A DNA stretch of 34,384 nt from contig CALXRV010000022.1 in NCBI GenBank assembly GCA_944390945.1, forward strand, positions 1-34,384, read 5' to 3'. Shown piece after piece: positions 8,501 through 15,713 of the stretch. Below the pieces are notes generated by a model. The model had not been told where the DNA came from. It saw only the letters and a program-made list of their open reading frames with translations, and did not search any database. This stretch comes from an uncultured Clostridia bacterium (lineage in GTDB: Bacteria; Bacillota; Dehalobacteriia; UBA4068). Every line of letters starts with the position of its first letter. Within the stretch, counting starts at the first letter, position 1. Position numbers and translations under genes: made by a program.

Positions 8501-9800
8501 CCTCATCCAGCATATCCACGGCCGAAGCAAGCGCAGCGGATACCGCGGCAGGATCCTCCATCTGGGACGGATCAAAAGCCGGCATATCGCCGTCGCCCAT
8601 ATCCGGCAGGCTGCCGGCCAGTTCGGATAGCGCTTGCAGGGCCAGCGCGGCGATAGACATGCTTCTTTCCAGCTCAGCAGCAGCCTCTGCCAGTGCCTGC
8701 TGTGCCGCAGGGTCATCCGGTGCAGCCGCAGCTGCATCTGCGGCATGCTGATAAGCAGCATAAGCATCATCCAAATCCTGTTGCGCAGTCAGCAACTGAT
8801 CGGACAGCTCATCCAATGTGCGTTCCGCCATGGCATAGCTGCCAAAATAGTATAAGATCTGCTCCTCTGCTTCCTCCATCTGCGTCAGGCCCTCTTCCAC
8901 CTGCGCAATACCTTCTTCCAGCTGCTCCTGCGCCGCGAACATATCAAGCAGCCCTTCCAGCATTTCAGCCGTGCTTTCCAATTCCTCGCGCGCGGCCTCC
9001 AACTCTTCCGGTGCGCTTTCCAAGGCATTTTTTCCCAGTTGCAGCTGCAGCCGGCCATCCGCCAGCTCGCCGGCTGCGCCGGCCAGCTCGTCATAGGCTT
9101 TTTCGCTCTCGTCCTCCAGCTCCTGCTGCCCTTCCTGCACTTCACGGATAGCGTCGTCCAGCTCTGCCTGCTGCTCCGCAAGTTCGCTGTCCACCACCTG
9201 CAAAATGCGGTCGTTCAAATCCTCGATCGCCGCCTCATCCCAGACGATATCTACCTGGCGCTCCACCAAGCCCACGGCATTCACCGAAGCCACACCCTCC
9301 ACACGCTGGAAAGCGGGGATCAGCGTATCTTCCACATATTCGGAAAAAGCGGTCTCGTCCATATCATCGCGGTCTGCCGCCATCAACATCACCGGCATCA
9401 TGGAAGGGTTGATCCGCAGAACGACCGGTGCTGCTACACCATCGGCAAAGCCCGCTTCAGCGATATCGATGTAGGAAGACAGTTCGATCATCGCGCTGTC
9501 CATGTTCATCGCTTGGCTGAACTGCAGGATAATCATGCTGTAATTTTCTGCGGAAATGGAAGAAAGCGATTCCAAACCCGCCAAAGCGGCCAGGGAAGAT
9601 TCCAGTGGATTCGTCACGCCGCTTTCCACCTCATCCGGGCTCGCACCGGGATATGTCGTCATCACCACAACATACGGCAGCTCTATTTCCGGCAGCAGAT
9701 CAACGCCGGTATTCAAAAAAGCCACCACGCCGATCACCAGCACCAGAATCACAGCGACGATAATGGTAAACGGCTTTTCCACGCTGAATTTTGCGATCAT
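5535..9800 (-). CDS. RND-family exporter (HAE1/SwrC-like) with large coiled-coil insertion
   Basis: A 1421-residue proton-driven exporter of the AcrB/SwrC group. TM1 is at about 10-30. The first porter region runs to about 200 and resumes near 585 at NFSMPAGYLDEDG. Helices TM2-6 lie at about 700-870, the second porter half at about 915-1240, and TM8-12 at about 1250-1405. The TM4 motif GMLVDNSIVVIENI keeps the first of AcrB's two aspartates (D772) but has Asn at the second (N773), as is common in this subgroup. Residues 200-560 are a Glu/Leu/Ala-rich helical insertion with heptad-like spacing, absent from AcrB. AcrB is about 1050 residues, so the insertion explains the extra length. The start codon overlaps the marR stop by four bases. 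No membrane-fusion or outer-membrane partner is encoded nearby. The substrate is unknown; amphiphiles or peptides are reasonable guesses. Confidence 0.92.
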   Translation of the reverse strand: MIAKFSVEKPFTIIVAVILVLVIGVVAFLNTGVDLLPEIELPYVVVMTTYPGASPDEVESGVTNPLESSLAALAGLESLSSISAENYSMIILQFSQAMNMDSAMIELSSYIDIAEAGFADGVAAPVVLRINPSMMPVMLMAADRDDMDETAFSEYVEDTLIPAFQRVEGVASVNAVGLVERQVDIVWDEAAIEDLNDRILQVVDSELAEQQAELDDAIREVQEGQQELEDESEKAYDELAGAAGELADGRLQLQLGKNALESAPEELEAAREELESTAEMLEGLLDMFAAQEQLEEGIAQVEEGLTQMEEAEEQILYYFGSYAMAERTLDELSDQLLTAQQDLDDAYAAYQHAADAAAAAPDDPAAQQALAEAAAELERSMSIAALALQALSELAGSLPDMGDGDMPAFDPSQMEDPAAVSAALASAVDMLDEASAAISTLQEGKAELEAVYDELLSQQDMLEMAMMQAGGMDEADVYDALDQVDEGLAEIERAQQELPQQEQDLLAAEEELNEGAAELEKGQMKLSTELSSAAVQLAMVEAQLDTAYDEFEKAREEAFREAGLDGVLTSSMLSGILSASNFSMPAGYLDEDGASMLVKVGEKFASLEELQELLLIDSGIEGIGAVYLRDVASVTLTDNSGEYYAKINGNPGIILSLSRQSMYSTAEVSDAINALMEQLQAEDTALHFTALSDQGYYIRMAVGAVMDNLLLGGVLAIAVLILFLRSFRPTLVIALSIPISLLFALGLMYFSGVSINVISLAGLAMGVGMLVDNSIVVIENIYRLRSLGVPPAAAAIKGAGQMAAAITSSTLTTVCVFLPIVFTQGLSRQLFSDMGLTVAYSLIASLLVALSLVPTLAANVLIRPLPQPSRFYQGLLSIYGRMIAFVIRHKWAILVPVVAVAIFAAANAFSRGMSFMPEVDYGQLLVTVTAAAESEEAAAPDAAVVLTAEDEAGEAELQRQADLLTERILQIEGIATVGAFEGDMMGLSGMDSGSGEEEYSLSLYVLCDPESGLTGRAATPQIEQAAEGLPIAVRVENSSFDLSALVASGIEVVLRGDDSDVLIALAREVAAAMAEVEGLTDIDDGLSDMADELRVIVDKNAALQYSLTVAQVYQELAAALTQETPAMTLSENGMEYEVVILEDPAAGMTREKLEDYTFTVETRDDTGEMVEEEIALTEIARIEEGQGFSAINHIDQARSHSVRAAVADAYNVGLVGQALELRLAEIDLPAGCSMTIAGESETINDTMADLYLMIALACLFIYLIMVAQFQSLVLPFIVILTIPLAFTGGLLALILTGSELSVVAMLGFLILAGVVVNNGIVFVDCVNQLRREGLERREALVQAGLTRLRPILMTAMTTVFAMLAMAFSDQMGAELLQPLALVAIGGLVYATLLTLLFVPVLYDLLQRRMPGRRQAVETEER

Positions 9801-10315
9801 ACCTGTTCCTCTTTCATTCTGTCATCATCCCCGTCGTCAGCTGCATCAGCTGTTATGCTGCCGGCACGGCGTTCCGCCAGCACAGCCAACAACCCGTTGG
9901 CAGTACGCAGGCCGTCGAGCACAGCCTGCATCTGCTCCGGCCGGCTTGCCAGCAGATATTTACAGCAAGCAGCCAGCTCTGCCTGGATATGGCTGACTGC
10001 GGCGCGGCCACGCTCTGTCAGCCGAAGCAATACGATCCGCTCATCCATGCGGCTGCGGCTGCGGTGGAGAAAGCCTTCTTCCTCCAGCCGTTTGCAAAGC
10101 GTCGAAGCGTTACCCTGCCCGATATCAAGCCAGCGGCAAAGGCTGTTGATATTATCCACTTCGCCTTCCGCAATGCCGGTCAGCACAAAAAGCTGCAGAT
10201 GGGTAAGTTTTTCCGCCTGCACCAGCGGAGAAAGAAATTCCATCCAGGCCGCCTTGATATTGCGCGATTCGCGAATCAGCTGCAAACCCAACTGTAAACC
10301 GGTATCCTGCGTCAT
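9797..10315 (-). CDS. MarR-family transcriptional regulator
   Basis: A 172-residue winged-helix regulator. The DNA-binding region is at about 35-105. The recognition helix is around GQGNASTLCKRLEEEGFL, and the wing SRSRMDERIVLLRLTERG matches the MarR D-x-R signature. A poorly conserved acidic tail follows. MarR proteins usually repress an adjacent efflux gene and are released by small aromatic or lipophilic ligands. Here the gene is first in the operon and overlaps the RND start by ATGA, so it most likely regulates itself and the exporter. The ribosome binding site is weak (GGGGAA). The AT-rich stretch 10340-10390 upstream has TATATT-like -10 sequences on the minus strand and is the likely promoter and operator, but no clear palindrome stands out. 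Confidence 0.9.
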   Translation of the reverse strand: MTQDTGLQLGLQLIRESRNIKAAWMEFLSPLVQAEKLTHLQLFVLTGIAEGEVDNINSLCRWLDIGQGNASTLCKRLEEEGFLHRSRSRMDERIVLLRLTERGRAAVSHIQAELAACCKYLLASRPEQMQAVLDGLRTANGLLAVLAERRAGSITADAADDGDDDRMKEEQV

Positions 10316-10428
10316 TATTTATTCCCCATCCCCCAAACTGCATATGAAGCAAATATAATATAAAACAAAACTATTTAACATCTTACTATAGCCCCGATAG
10401 GTTGTCAATGGTGGAAGACGGGGAAACC

Positions 10429-10458
10429 TTGACTTTCGCGCCCGGGATGCAGTATACT
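10429..10458 (+). promoter_or_regulatory. Promoter of the cobalamin ECF operon
   Basis: TTGACT (10429-10434), an 18-base spacer and TATACT (10453-10458). Transcription would start near 10465, just before the first paired bases of the riboswitch. Confidence 0.8.
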
Positions 10459-10468
10459 GTGTTCACAA

Positions 10469-10630
10469 CCGTAATTTATTCCCCGTACGGAAAAGGGAAA
10501 GGGGTGCAAACCCCCTGCAACTGCCATTGCCGTGACGCTGACAAAGGAACGATTGCCATTGGCGCATGCGCCGAGAAGGCGTTCCTGCGGATGAAGCCCA
10601 GCCGGAAGACCTTGCCCTGCGGAATAACGG
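10469..10630 (+). promoter_or_regulatory. Cobalamin riboswitch
   Basis: The closing helix pairs CCGT (10469-10472) and TATTCC (10477-10482) with GGAATAACGG (10621-10630). Inside lie the typical AAAGGGAA and GGGGTGCAAACCCC hairpin, the CTGCAACTGCCATTGCCGTGA segment, a GCCATTG element, a GCGCATGCGC stem with GAGAAGGCG, and a B12 box AGCC-cagcc-GGAAGACCTTGCC. This order matches cobalamin riboswitches, which bind adenosyl- or aquocobalamin and usually shut off uptake genes. A terminator follows directly, so control is probably by transcription termination. Confidence 0.88.
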
Positions 10631-10647
10631 CGCATGCTTCCGGGTCA

Positions 10648-10690
10648 GGGAACGGCGGCGGTTCCCGCCCCGTCCGGGGCGTTTTCTTTT
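10648..10690 (+). terminator. Riboswitch-controlled terminator
   Basis: The hairpin GGGAAC (10648-10653) with GTTCCC (10661-10666) is followed at once by CGCCCC (10666-10671) with GGGGCG (10676-10681) and the tract TTTTCTTTT (10682-10690). The two hairpins share base 10666. The second is an intrinsic terminator placed 38 bases before the first gene, the expected expression platform of the cobalamin riboswitch. Confidence 0.85.
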
Positions 10691-10728
10691 GCCCACCGGC
10701 AGCCAACATCCAAGGAGGGGTATCGATC

Positions 10729-11118
10729 ATGAAAAAAACATTTGTTTTCTGCATCCTGTTCGCGGCACTGCTTGCCCTCGCGGCTTGCGGCGCGGAAGAA
10801 GCGGCGGTCAACGGCAGCTTTACTGTCATTGATGCTGATGGTAACGAGCTATTTTCTGCTGAAGGCAGCGTGCCGGAGGGCGGCTCAGCCGGAGATCTGA
10901 TCGTCGCGCTCTGCCAGGAAGCAGAGTTCCCTTACACTTATGCCGACGGCATGTATGATAATTTCAACGGCATCGCTTCGACTGCAGATGCCGGTTGGCT
11001 TCTCTATCTTGATGGCGAGCTCGCGGAAACCGGCGCGGATGATACGGCGCTCAGCGAAGGCATGGTGGTGGAATTCCGCTATCTCAGCTATGCCGAGGCC
11101 TATCCGGAATTCTATTGA
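10729..11118 (+). CDS. DUF4430 lipoprotein, probable corrinoid-binding accessory protein
   Basis: A 129-residue secreted lipoprotein. The signal peptide ends in the lipobox LAAC with C20 as the lipidated residue. The mature part is a single DUF4430 domain, related to the C-terminal domain of transcobalamin and intrinsic factor. It includes the typical GWLLYLDGELAETGADD segment and ends with VVEFRYLSYAE. It is the first gene after the cobalamin riboswitch and precedes the ECF transporter, so a role in capturing cobalamin or a precursor at the cell surface is a good inference; binding is not proven. The ATG at 10729 is chosen for AGGAGG at 10713-10718 and the signal peptide. The longer frame back to 10402 runs through the riboswitch and is not real. 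Confidence 0.88.
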   Translation: MKKTFVFCILFAALLALAACGAEEAAVNGSFTVIDADGNELFSAEGSVPEGGSAGDLIVALCQEAEFPYTYADGMYDNFNGIASTADAGWLLYLDGELAETGADDTALSEGMVVEFRYLSYAEAYPEFY

Positions 11119-11146
11119 TCTTTGCCGCTTGAGATGATCTGAACGC

Positions 11147-11998
11147 ATGGAACGTCTGCACCCCATCACCGCATTTGTCTATTTTTTGTTGGTGATCTCC
11201 TTTGCCATCACCTTGCTGCACCCGCTTTTGCTACCGGTTTCCCTGGCAGCGGCGGTCAGCTGTGTCATTCTGCGCCGCGGCCGTTCAGCCCTCCGCTTTC
11301 TGCTTGGGCTCTGCCTGCCGATGGCGCTGCTTTCTGCGCTGATCAATCCGCTGGTTAACCACCGTGGCGCAACCATTCTCTTCTATCTGGGACGCAATGC
11401 GATCACGGGGGAATCTCTGCTTTTCGGCCTGATGGCTGGCGCAATGCTGGCTAGCGTGCTCTGTTGGTTCGATCTGGCTGTGGCCGTGCTGGACAATGAA
11501 AAGCTGATCTATCTTTTCAGCCGCAGCGCGCCGGCATTGGCGTTGGTGCTTTCACTGACGCTGCGCTTTCTGCCGCTTTACCGCCGGCAGATGGCGGCGA
11601 TCCGAGAAGCGCGCGCCGGCGCTGGATTCGGCGCCGAGGCCACCCGGCGCGGCCGGCTGACAGAGGCGGGCCATATCTTTCAAGCCATGCTAAGCTGGTC
11701 GCTGGAATCTGCCCTGGAAACCGCAGACAGCATGCGCGCGCGCGGCTATGGCAGTGGCAAGCGCAGCAATTTTCATGTATTCCGTTTTGACGCCCGCGAC
11801 AGGAATATCCTTCTGCTGCTTATTCTGTTGGCCGCGCTGCTGCTGGCAGGCGCATTGCGCGGCTGTTTTTCTTATGCCTATTTCCCTGTTGTCAGCTGGG
11901 CCGCAGCGACGCCTCTGTTTTATACAGCTGCAGCCGCCTATCTGGTCCTCTGTTTCCTACCCCTGTTCTGGCTGAGGAGAAACCATGCCAAATTCTGA
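11147..11998 (+). CDS. ECF transporter T component (CbiQ/EcfT family)
   Basis: A 283-residue integral membrane protein with about six hydrophobic helices (10-40, 45-65, 90-115, 125-145, 220-240, 255-275). It couples the ATPase to the substrate-binding S component. The cytoplasmic coupling segment shows an EARAGAGFG motif at about 154-162 and the second signature SMRARGYG at 195-202. It starts 28 bases after the lipoprotein gene, with only a weak ribosome binding site. Its last 14 bases overlap the ATPase gene. All components are encoded together, so this is likely a dedicated (group I) ECF transporter rather than one sharing a common module. Confidence 0.9.
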   Translation: MERLHPITAFVYFLLVISFAITLLHPLLLPVSLAAAVSCVILRRGRSALRFLLGLCLPMALLSALINPLVNHRGATILFYLGRNAITGESLLFGLMAGAMLASVLCWFDLAVAVLDNEKLIYLFSRSAPALALVLSLTLRFLPLYRRQMAAIREARAGAGFGAEATRRGRLTEAGHIFQAMLSWSLESALETADSMRARGYGSGKRSNFHVFRFDARDRNILLLLILLAALLLAGALRGCFSYAYFPVVSWAAATPLFYTAAAAYLVLCFLPLFWLRRNHAKF

Positions 11999-13655
11999 GT
12001 TGTTCCGGCTGGAAAAATTCAGCTTTACCTATCCGGGCGCAAGTACACCCTGCCTGCATGCGATCGATCTCGTCATCCGACCCGGCGATTTTGTCCTGCT
12101 CACCGGTTGTTCCGGCAGTGGAAAAACAACGCTACTCCGCCAGCTGAAGCCGGAGCTGGCTGCACAGGGGCAACGTACAGGCGCCATATTCTACCGTGGC
12201 AAAGCGCTGGCCTCGCTGACGCTGCAGGAAAGCGCGGATATCGGTTTTGTCGGGCAAGATCCGGAACTGCAGCTCGTTACAGATAAAGTCTGGCATGAAC
12301 TCGCTTTTGGGTTGGAAAACCTAGGCCTGCCCAGCGCAGAGATCCGCCGCCGGGTCGCGGAGATGTCCTCCTTTTTCGGTATCGGCGGCTGGTTTCATGC
12401 AGATACCGCATCGCTTTCCGGCGGCCAAAAACAAATGCTGGCATTGGCTTCTGTCGTCGCCATGCAGCCGAGGATCCTGCTGCTGGACGAGCCCTGCAGT
12501 CAGCTGGACCCAGTCGCACGGGAAGATTTTCTTTCTCTGCTCACCAAACTCAACAGAGAGCTGGGAATCAGCGTATTGCTGATCGAACATCGTCCGGATT
12601 CCTTGTTGCCAATGGCGGACCGTGTTTTATTGCTGGAACAGGGACATCTGGCAGAAGATGCCCCGCCGCGCCGCTTTGCCGCTGCCCTGATTCGCAGTAA
12701 GCATTCGCTGGCTGCCGCCATGCCGGCAGCAGCGGCTGTCGCAGCAGCATTTACCGTGCCGGAGCAGGACGACCAGCTACCGGTCACGGTACGGGAAGGC
12801 CGGCTTTGGCTGGCTGGGCGTCTTCCTGCTGCGGAGTGCACGGGCCGCCGGCCAACCCCACATCAGGTAGCCGGTGACCGGAAAAAGAAAGACTGCAGCC
12901 CGGCGCTGCTCTCCCTGAAACATATCGATTATCGTTACCCGAATGCAGCAGCCGACGTACTGCGTGGGCTCGACCTGGATATTCTTCCGAACGACTTGCT
13001 CGCCATCTGCGGCGCAAACGGCAGCGGCAAAAGCACCCTGCTCAAACTGATTGCCGGCGTGCGCCGTCCAGACCGGGGCAAACGAATTATGGACAAGCAG
13101 GTCAAAATACGCCTGCTGCCACAGCATCCCCGTCTGTTGTTTACGACGGAATGCTGCCAGGATGAGCTGGCAGAGATGCTCCCAACCCTGTCGCCGCAGG
13201 AGCAGGCAGCGCGAATCTCTGCGGTCTGCGCGCGCTGTGAGATCCCGGATGCAATCCTGACCCGTCATCCTTATGATATCTCTGGAGGAGAGCAGCAGCG
13301 ACTGGCTCTGGCCAAATTGCTGCTGACCGAACCGCAGCTGCTGCTGCTCGATGAACCGACTAAAGGGCTGGACGCCGCCTACAAGGCACGTTTTGCCACC
13401 CTGTTGGCGGATCTGCGTGCATCCGGCATGGCCATCGTGATGGCCACACATGATATTGAATTTGCCGCCTGCTATCTCTCTCGCGCTGCTCTGCTGTTTG
13501 ATGGGACGATCATCAGCCAGGGAGATGCGGGAGAATTTTTCACGCGCAACAGTTTCTATACCACAGCTGCCAACCGCATGGCGCGTGAATGGTTCCCCGC
13601 TGTGGCAACAGTTGCCGATCTGCTGGCCGCCTTGCGGGAGGTGGGACAACGATGA
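11985..13655 (+). CDS. ECF transporter ATPase, two fused CbiO-type domains
   Basis: A 556-residue fusion of two ABC ATPase domains that powers the ECF transporter. Domain 1 has Walker A GCSGSGKTT (41-49), the Q-loop around VGQDPE (89-94), the signature LSGGQ (144-148), Walker B ILLLDEP (164-170) and switch H202. Domain 2 has Walker A GANGSGKST (343-351), the signature ISGGEQ (432-437), Walker B LLLLDEP (452-458) and H489. A linker rich in Ala and Pro joins them at about 235-305. Both sites look intact, although domain 1 has Cys in its Walker A loop. The gene overlaps the T component at its start and the S component at its end by ATGA. Confidence 0.93.
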   Translation: MPNSELFRLEKFSFTYPGASTPCLHAIDLVIRPGDFVLLTGCSGSGKTTLLRQLKPELAAQGQRTGAIFYRGKALASLTLQESADIGFVGQDPELQLVTDKVWHELAFGLENLGLPSAEIRRRVAEMSSFFGIGGWFHADTASLSGGQKQMLALASVVAMQPRILLLDEPCSQLDPVAREDFLSLLTKLNRELGISVLLIEHRPDSLLPMADRVLLLEQGHLAEDAPPRRFAAALIRSKHSLAAAMPAAAAVAAAFTVPEQDDQLPVTVREGRLWLAGRLPAAECTGRRPTPHQVAGDRKKKDCSPALLSLKHIDYRYPNAAADVLRGLDLDILPNDLLAICGANGSGKSTLLKLIAGVRRPDRGKRIMDKQVKIRLLPQHPRLLFTTECCQDELAEMLPTLSPQEQAARISAVCARCEIPDAILTRHPYDISGGEQQRLALAKLLLTEPQLLLLDEPTKGLDAAYKARFATLLADLRASGMAIVMATHDIEFAACYLSRAALLFDGTIISQGDAGEFFTRNSFYTTAANRMAREWFPAVATVADLLAALREVGQR

Positions 13656-14371
13656 GTCGCACCAACCACTCCGTCCGGACCAGGGAACGTCTGACCGCAA
13701 TATTGGTGCTGGTCGTCATCCCATTAACCCTGCTTGCCGGAGTTCAGCTGCTTTCTGCACGGCGCTGGTATTTCATCGCCCTGTTGATTGTCGCCTGGTT
13801 GCTGCTGCCGCATTTCTTCTTTTTTGAACGCCGCCGGCCGCAAGCGCGGGAGATTGTACTGCTTGCTGTGCTCACCGCTTTGGCCGTGATCTCGCGCGCA
13901 GTCTTTTTTCTGGTGCCAAATTTTAAGCCAGTATTGGCCCTGCTTGTGATCTATGGCGCTGCGCTTGGGGGCAGAACCGGCTTCCTGCTCGGCGCGCTGA
14001 CCGCGCTGGTTTCCAATTTCCTGTTTGGCCAGGGACCATGGACGCTTTGGCAAATGTTTGCCTGGGGAATGATCGGCTATACGGCCGGCATCCTTGTCCG
14101 CCATTTCCCGGCGCTGGCCAGACGCTGGCCGCTCGCCATCTTCGGGTTTTTCGCTGCGCTTTGCATCCACGGCGGCATCACCAATCCAGCCGGCGTTCTG
14201 CTCTTCCAGGCGGAGTTTTCCTGGCAGGCTGTGCTCGCCTCCTATGCGCTCGGCCTGCCGGGCGATCTGGTTCTGGCCAGCTCCACCTTTCTTTTTATCC
14301 TCCTGCTCGCCCCCTCCTTGCTCACCAAACTGGCACGAATGCGGAGGAAATACGCCATTTTACCGGAATGA
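13652..14371 (+). CDS. ECF transporter S component, probably cobalamin-type
   Basis: A 239-residue membrane protein. After an arginine-rich N-terminus come two hydrophobic helices (15-52). Six more helices from about 62 to 230 match an ECF substrate-binding S component. The segments VLALLVIYGAALGGRTGFLLGA and GPWTLWQMFAWGMIGYTAG are typical of S proteins that insert Gly-rich helices in the membrane. The start is the ATG in the ATGA overlap with the ATPase stop, preceded by GGGAGGTGG at 13636-13644. The cobalamin riboswitch makes cobalamin, or a precursor such as cobinamide or dimethylbenzimidazole, the probable substrate. That assignment rests on regulation, not on recognised substrate residues. 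Confidence 0.85.
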   Translation: MSRTNHSVRTRERLTAILVLVVIPLTLLAGVQLLSARRWYFIALLIVAWLLLPHFFFFERRRPQAREIVLLAVLTALAVISRAVFFLVPNFKPVLALLVIYGAALGGRTGFLLGALTALVSNFLFGQGPWTLWQMFAWGMIGYTAGILVRHFPALARRWPLAIFGFFAALCIHGGITNPAGVLLFQAEFSWQAVLASYALGLPGDLVLASSTFLFILLLAPSLLTKLARMRRKYAILPE

Positions 14372-14474
14372 GCGGACTGCCGAAACTTGCTCCGCATCCG
14401 GCGCGCAGCCGCTGCCGACGGCAGTCGCCAACAACATACCCTCCTACATAAGGTATATTTATGTACGGTTTTCT

Positions 14475-14491
14475 CTTAAAGATTTCTTAAA
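14475..14491 (+). promoter_or_regulatory. Possible Pho-box-like direct repeat
   Basis: CTTAAA at 14475 and again at 14486 are exactly 11 bases apart, in an AT-rich leader with further TTTAA-type words down to 14536. PhoP/PhoB proteins bind direct repeats of TTAACA-like hexamers with about 11-base periodicity. The match is partial (AAA in place of ACA) and only two repeats are clear. Confidence 0.35.
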
Positions 14492-14524
14492 CAACCCTCC
14501 GCTCTTTTTAAGAATTTCGCCCCT

Positions 14525-14553
14525 TTAACCTTAAATCGCCCCCGTCTTATAAT
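14525..14553 (+). promoter_or_regulatory. Promoter of the glycolipid operon
   Basis: TTAACC (14525-14530), a 17-base spacer and TATAAT (14548-14553). The predicted start is near 14560, about 40 bases before the first gene. Confidence 0.7.
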
Positions 14554-14600
14554 AAGCACGAAAAGGACAACATTGAAATGCAATTGTGGGGGCGAATGAT

Positions 14601-15713
14601 ATGAAAGTCCTGATTCTCAGCAGCAAATTTGGTATGGGGCATCTGTCTGCAGCCCGCTCGCTCGCCGAGCAGATACGGCAAAGCGGCAGCGGGCACAAGG
14701 TACTGCTGGCTGATATTTTTGATGCCGCATTGCCGCTGAACAGCGATGCGCTGGCGCGTGGCTATGGCATGTTCGTCTCGCACAGCCAGCGCCTGTATAA
14801 TGTGGCTTATCAACACAGCACACACGATCGCGGTACGGATACGCTCAGCCTGGCCGAACGTTATGCCGTGCGCCGTTTTGCTGCGCAGATGCGAAGCCTG
14901 CAGCCGGATGTGGTCGTCGCCACCTATTCCTTTTCCGCACGCCTGACCGCGCTCTATAAGCGCCTCTACCATAGCAGTCTACCGCTGGTTACCTGCATTA
15001 CCGATGTCGGTGCGCATCAGGTCTGGCTGAATCCGGAAACAGATCTCTACCTGGTGGCTGCGCCGGAAACCAGGCAATGCCTGCTGCAGTCAGGCGTTGA
15101 TGCCCAACGTATCGCAGTGACCGGCGTGCCGGTGCGCAGCCGTTTCTGCCCGCAGCCAGAGCTGCGGCAGGAAAACGAGCTGCTGCTGATGGGTGGCGGT
15201 CTGGGCATGCTGCCGGAGGATGAACAGTTATACCGCGCGCTCAGCGCGATCGAGGGCCTGCATATCACCGTGCTCTGCGGCAAAAACGAAGCGCTGCGCC
15301 GGCGGCTGGAAGGACGCTTTGCCAATTTATCTGCCATCAGCTTCACGGCAGTGCCGGAGCAATATATGCAGCGTGCCAGCCTGCTGCTTTCCAAGCCAGG
15401 TGGCGTGACCACATTTGAAGCGATCGCTTGCGAGCTGCCGCTGCTCACCTTCATGCCTGCGCTCCGGCAGGAACAAGCAAACTGCCGCCTGCTGCTCGAA
15501 CATGATATGGGCATGCTGCTGCACGATGCGCCATCTACGGCAGCAGCACAGATTACGGCTTTGCTGCGCGACAGGCAGCGCCTGCAGGCTATGCAGCAGG
15601 CTATGCACCGCTTTCACGCCAAACTGCAGCCGCAGGCATTTTTGGACTATCTTGGCGAGCTGCAAAGCAAAACAACGGCTAAAGAAACGGGGTGTGAAAC
15701 ATGGGCCTGCTGA
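14601..15713 (+). CDS. MGDG-synthase/UgtP-family glycosyltransferase
   Basis: A 370-residue GT-B glycosyltransferase (GT28-like) of the family that adds glucose or galactose to diacylglycerol to form membrane glycolipids. The N-terminus MKVLILSSKFGMGH holds the GxGH loop. The N-domain has PDVVVATYSFSA and the DVGAHQVW region. The C-terminal sugar-nucleotide domain shows MGGGLGM (about 202) and SKPGGVTTFEAIACELPLL (about 268-286), where the donor nucleotide binds. I chose the ATG at 14601 with GGGGGCG upstream over a GTG at 14586. The last 13 bases overlap the deacetylase gene. Processive diglycosyl transfer is possible but cannot be told from sequence. Confidence 0.88.
   Translation: MKVLILSSKFGMGHLSAARSLAEQIRQSGSGHKVLLADIFDAALPLNSDALARGYGMFVSHSQRLYNVAYQHSTHDRGTDTLSLAERYAVRRFAAQMRSLQPDVVVATYSFSARLTALYKRLYHSSLPLVTCITDVGAHQVWLNPETDLYLVAAPETRQCLLQSGVDAQRIAVTGVPVRSRFCPQPELRQENELLLMGGGLGMLPEDEQLYRALSAIEGLHITVLCGKNEALRRRLEGRFANLSAISFTAVPEQYMQRASLLLSKPGGVTTFEAIACELPLLTFMPALRQEQANCRLLLEHDMGMLLHDAPSTAAAQITALLRDRQRLQAMQQAMHRFHAKLQPQAFLDYLGELQSKTTAKETGCETWAC

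Noticed and set aside
7134..8630. Long plus-strand frame of 498 codons opposite the RND gene
   Set aside because: It is the antisense of the coiled-coil and transmembrane coding region. Its composition is rich in Arg, His and Gln with no domain, and the minus-strand frame has clear RND motifs.
9039..10358. Plus-strand frame of 439 codons across the RND start and marR
   Set aside because: It crosses two well-supported minus-strand genes and their overlap, and has no recognisable domain.
10402..10728. N-terminal extension of the DUF4430 lipoprotein frame
   Set aside because: It runs through the promoter and cobalamin riboswitch; the signal peptide and ribosome binding site place the start at 10729.
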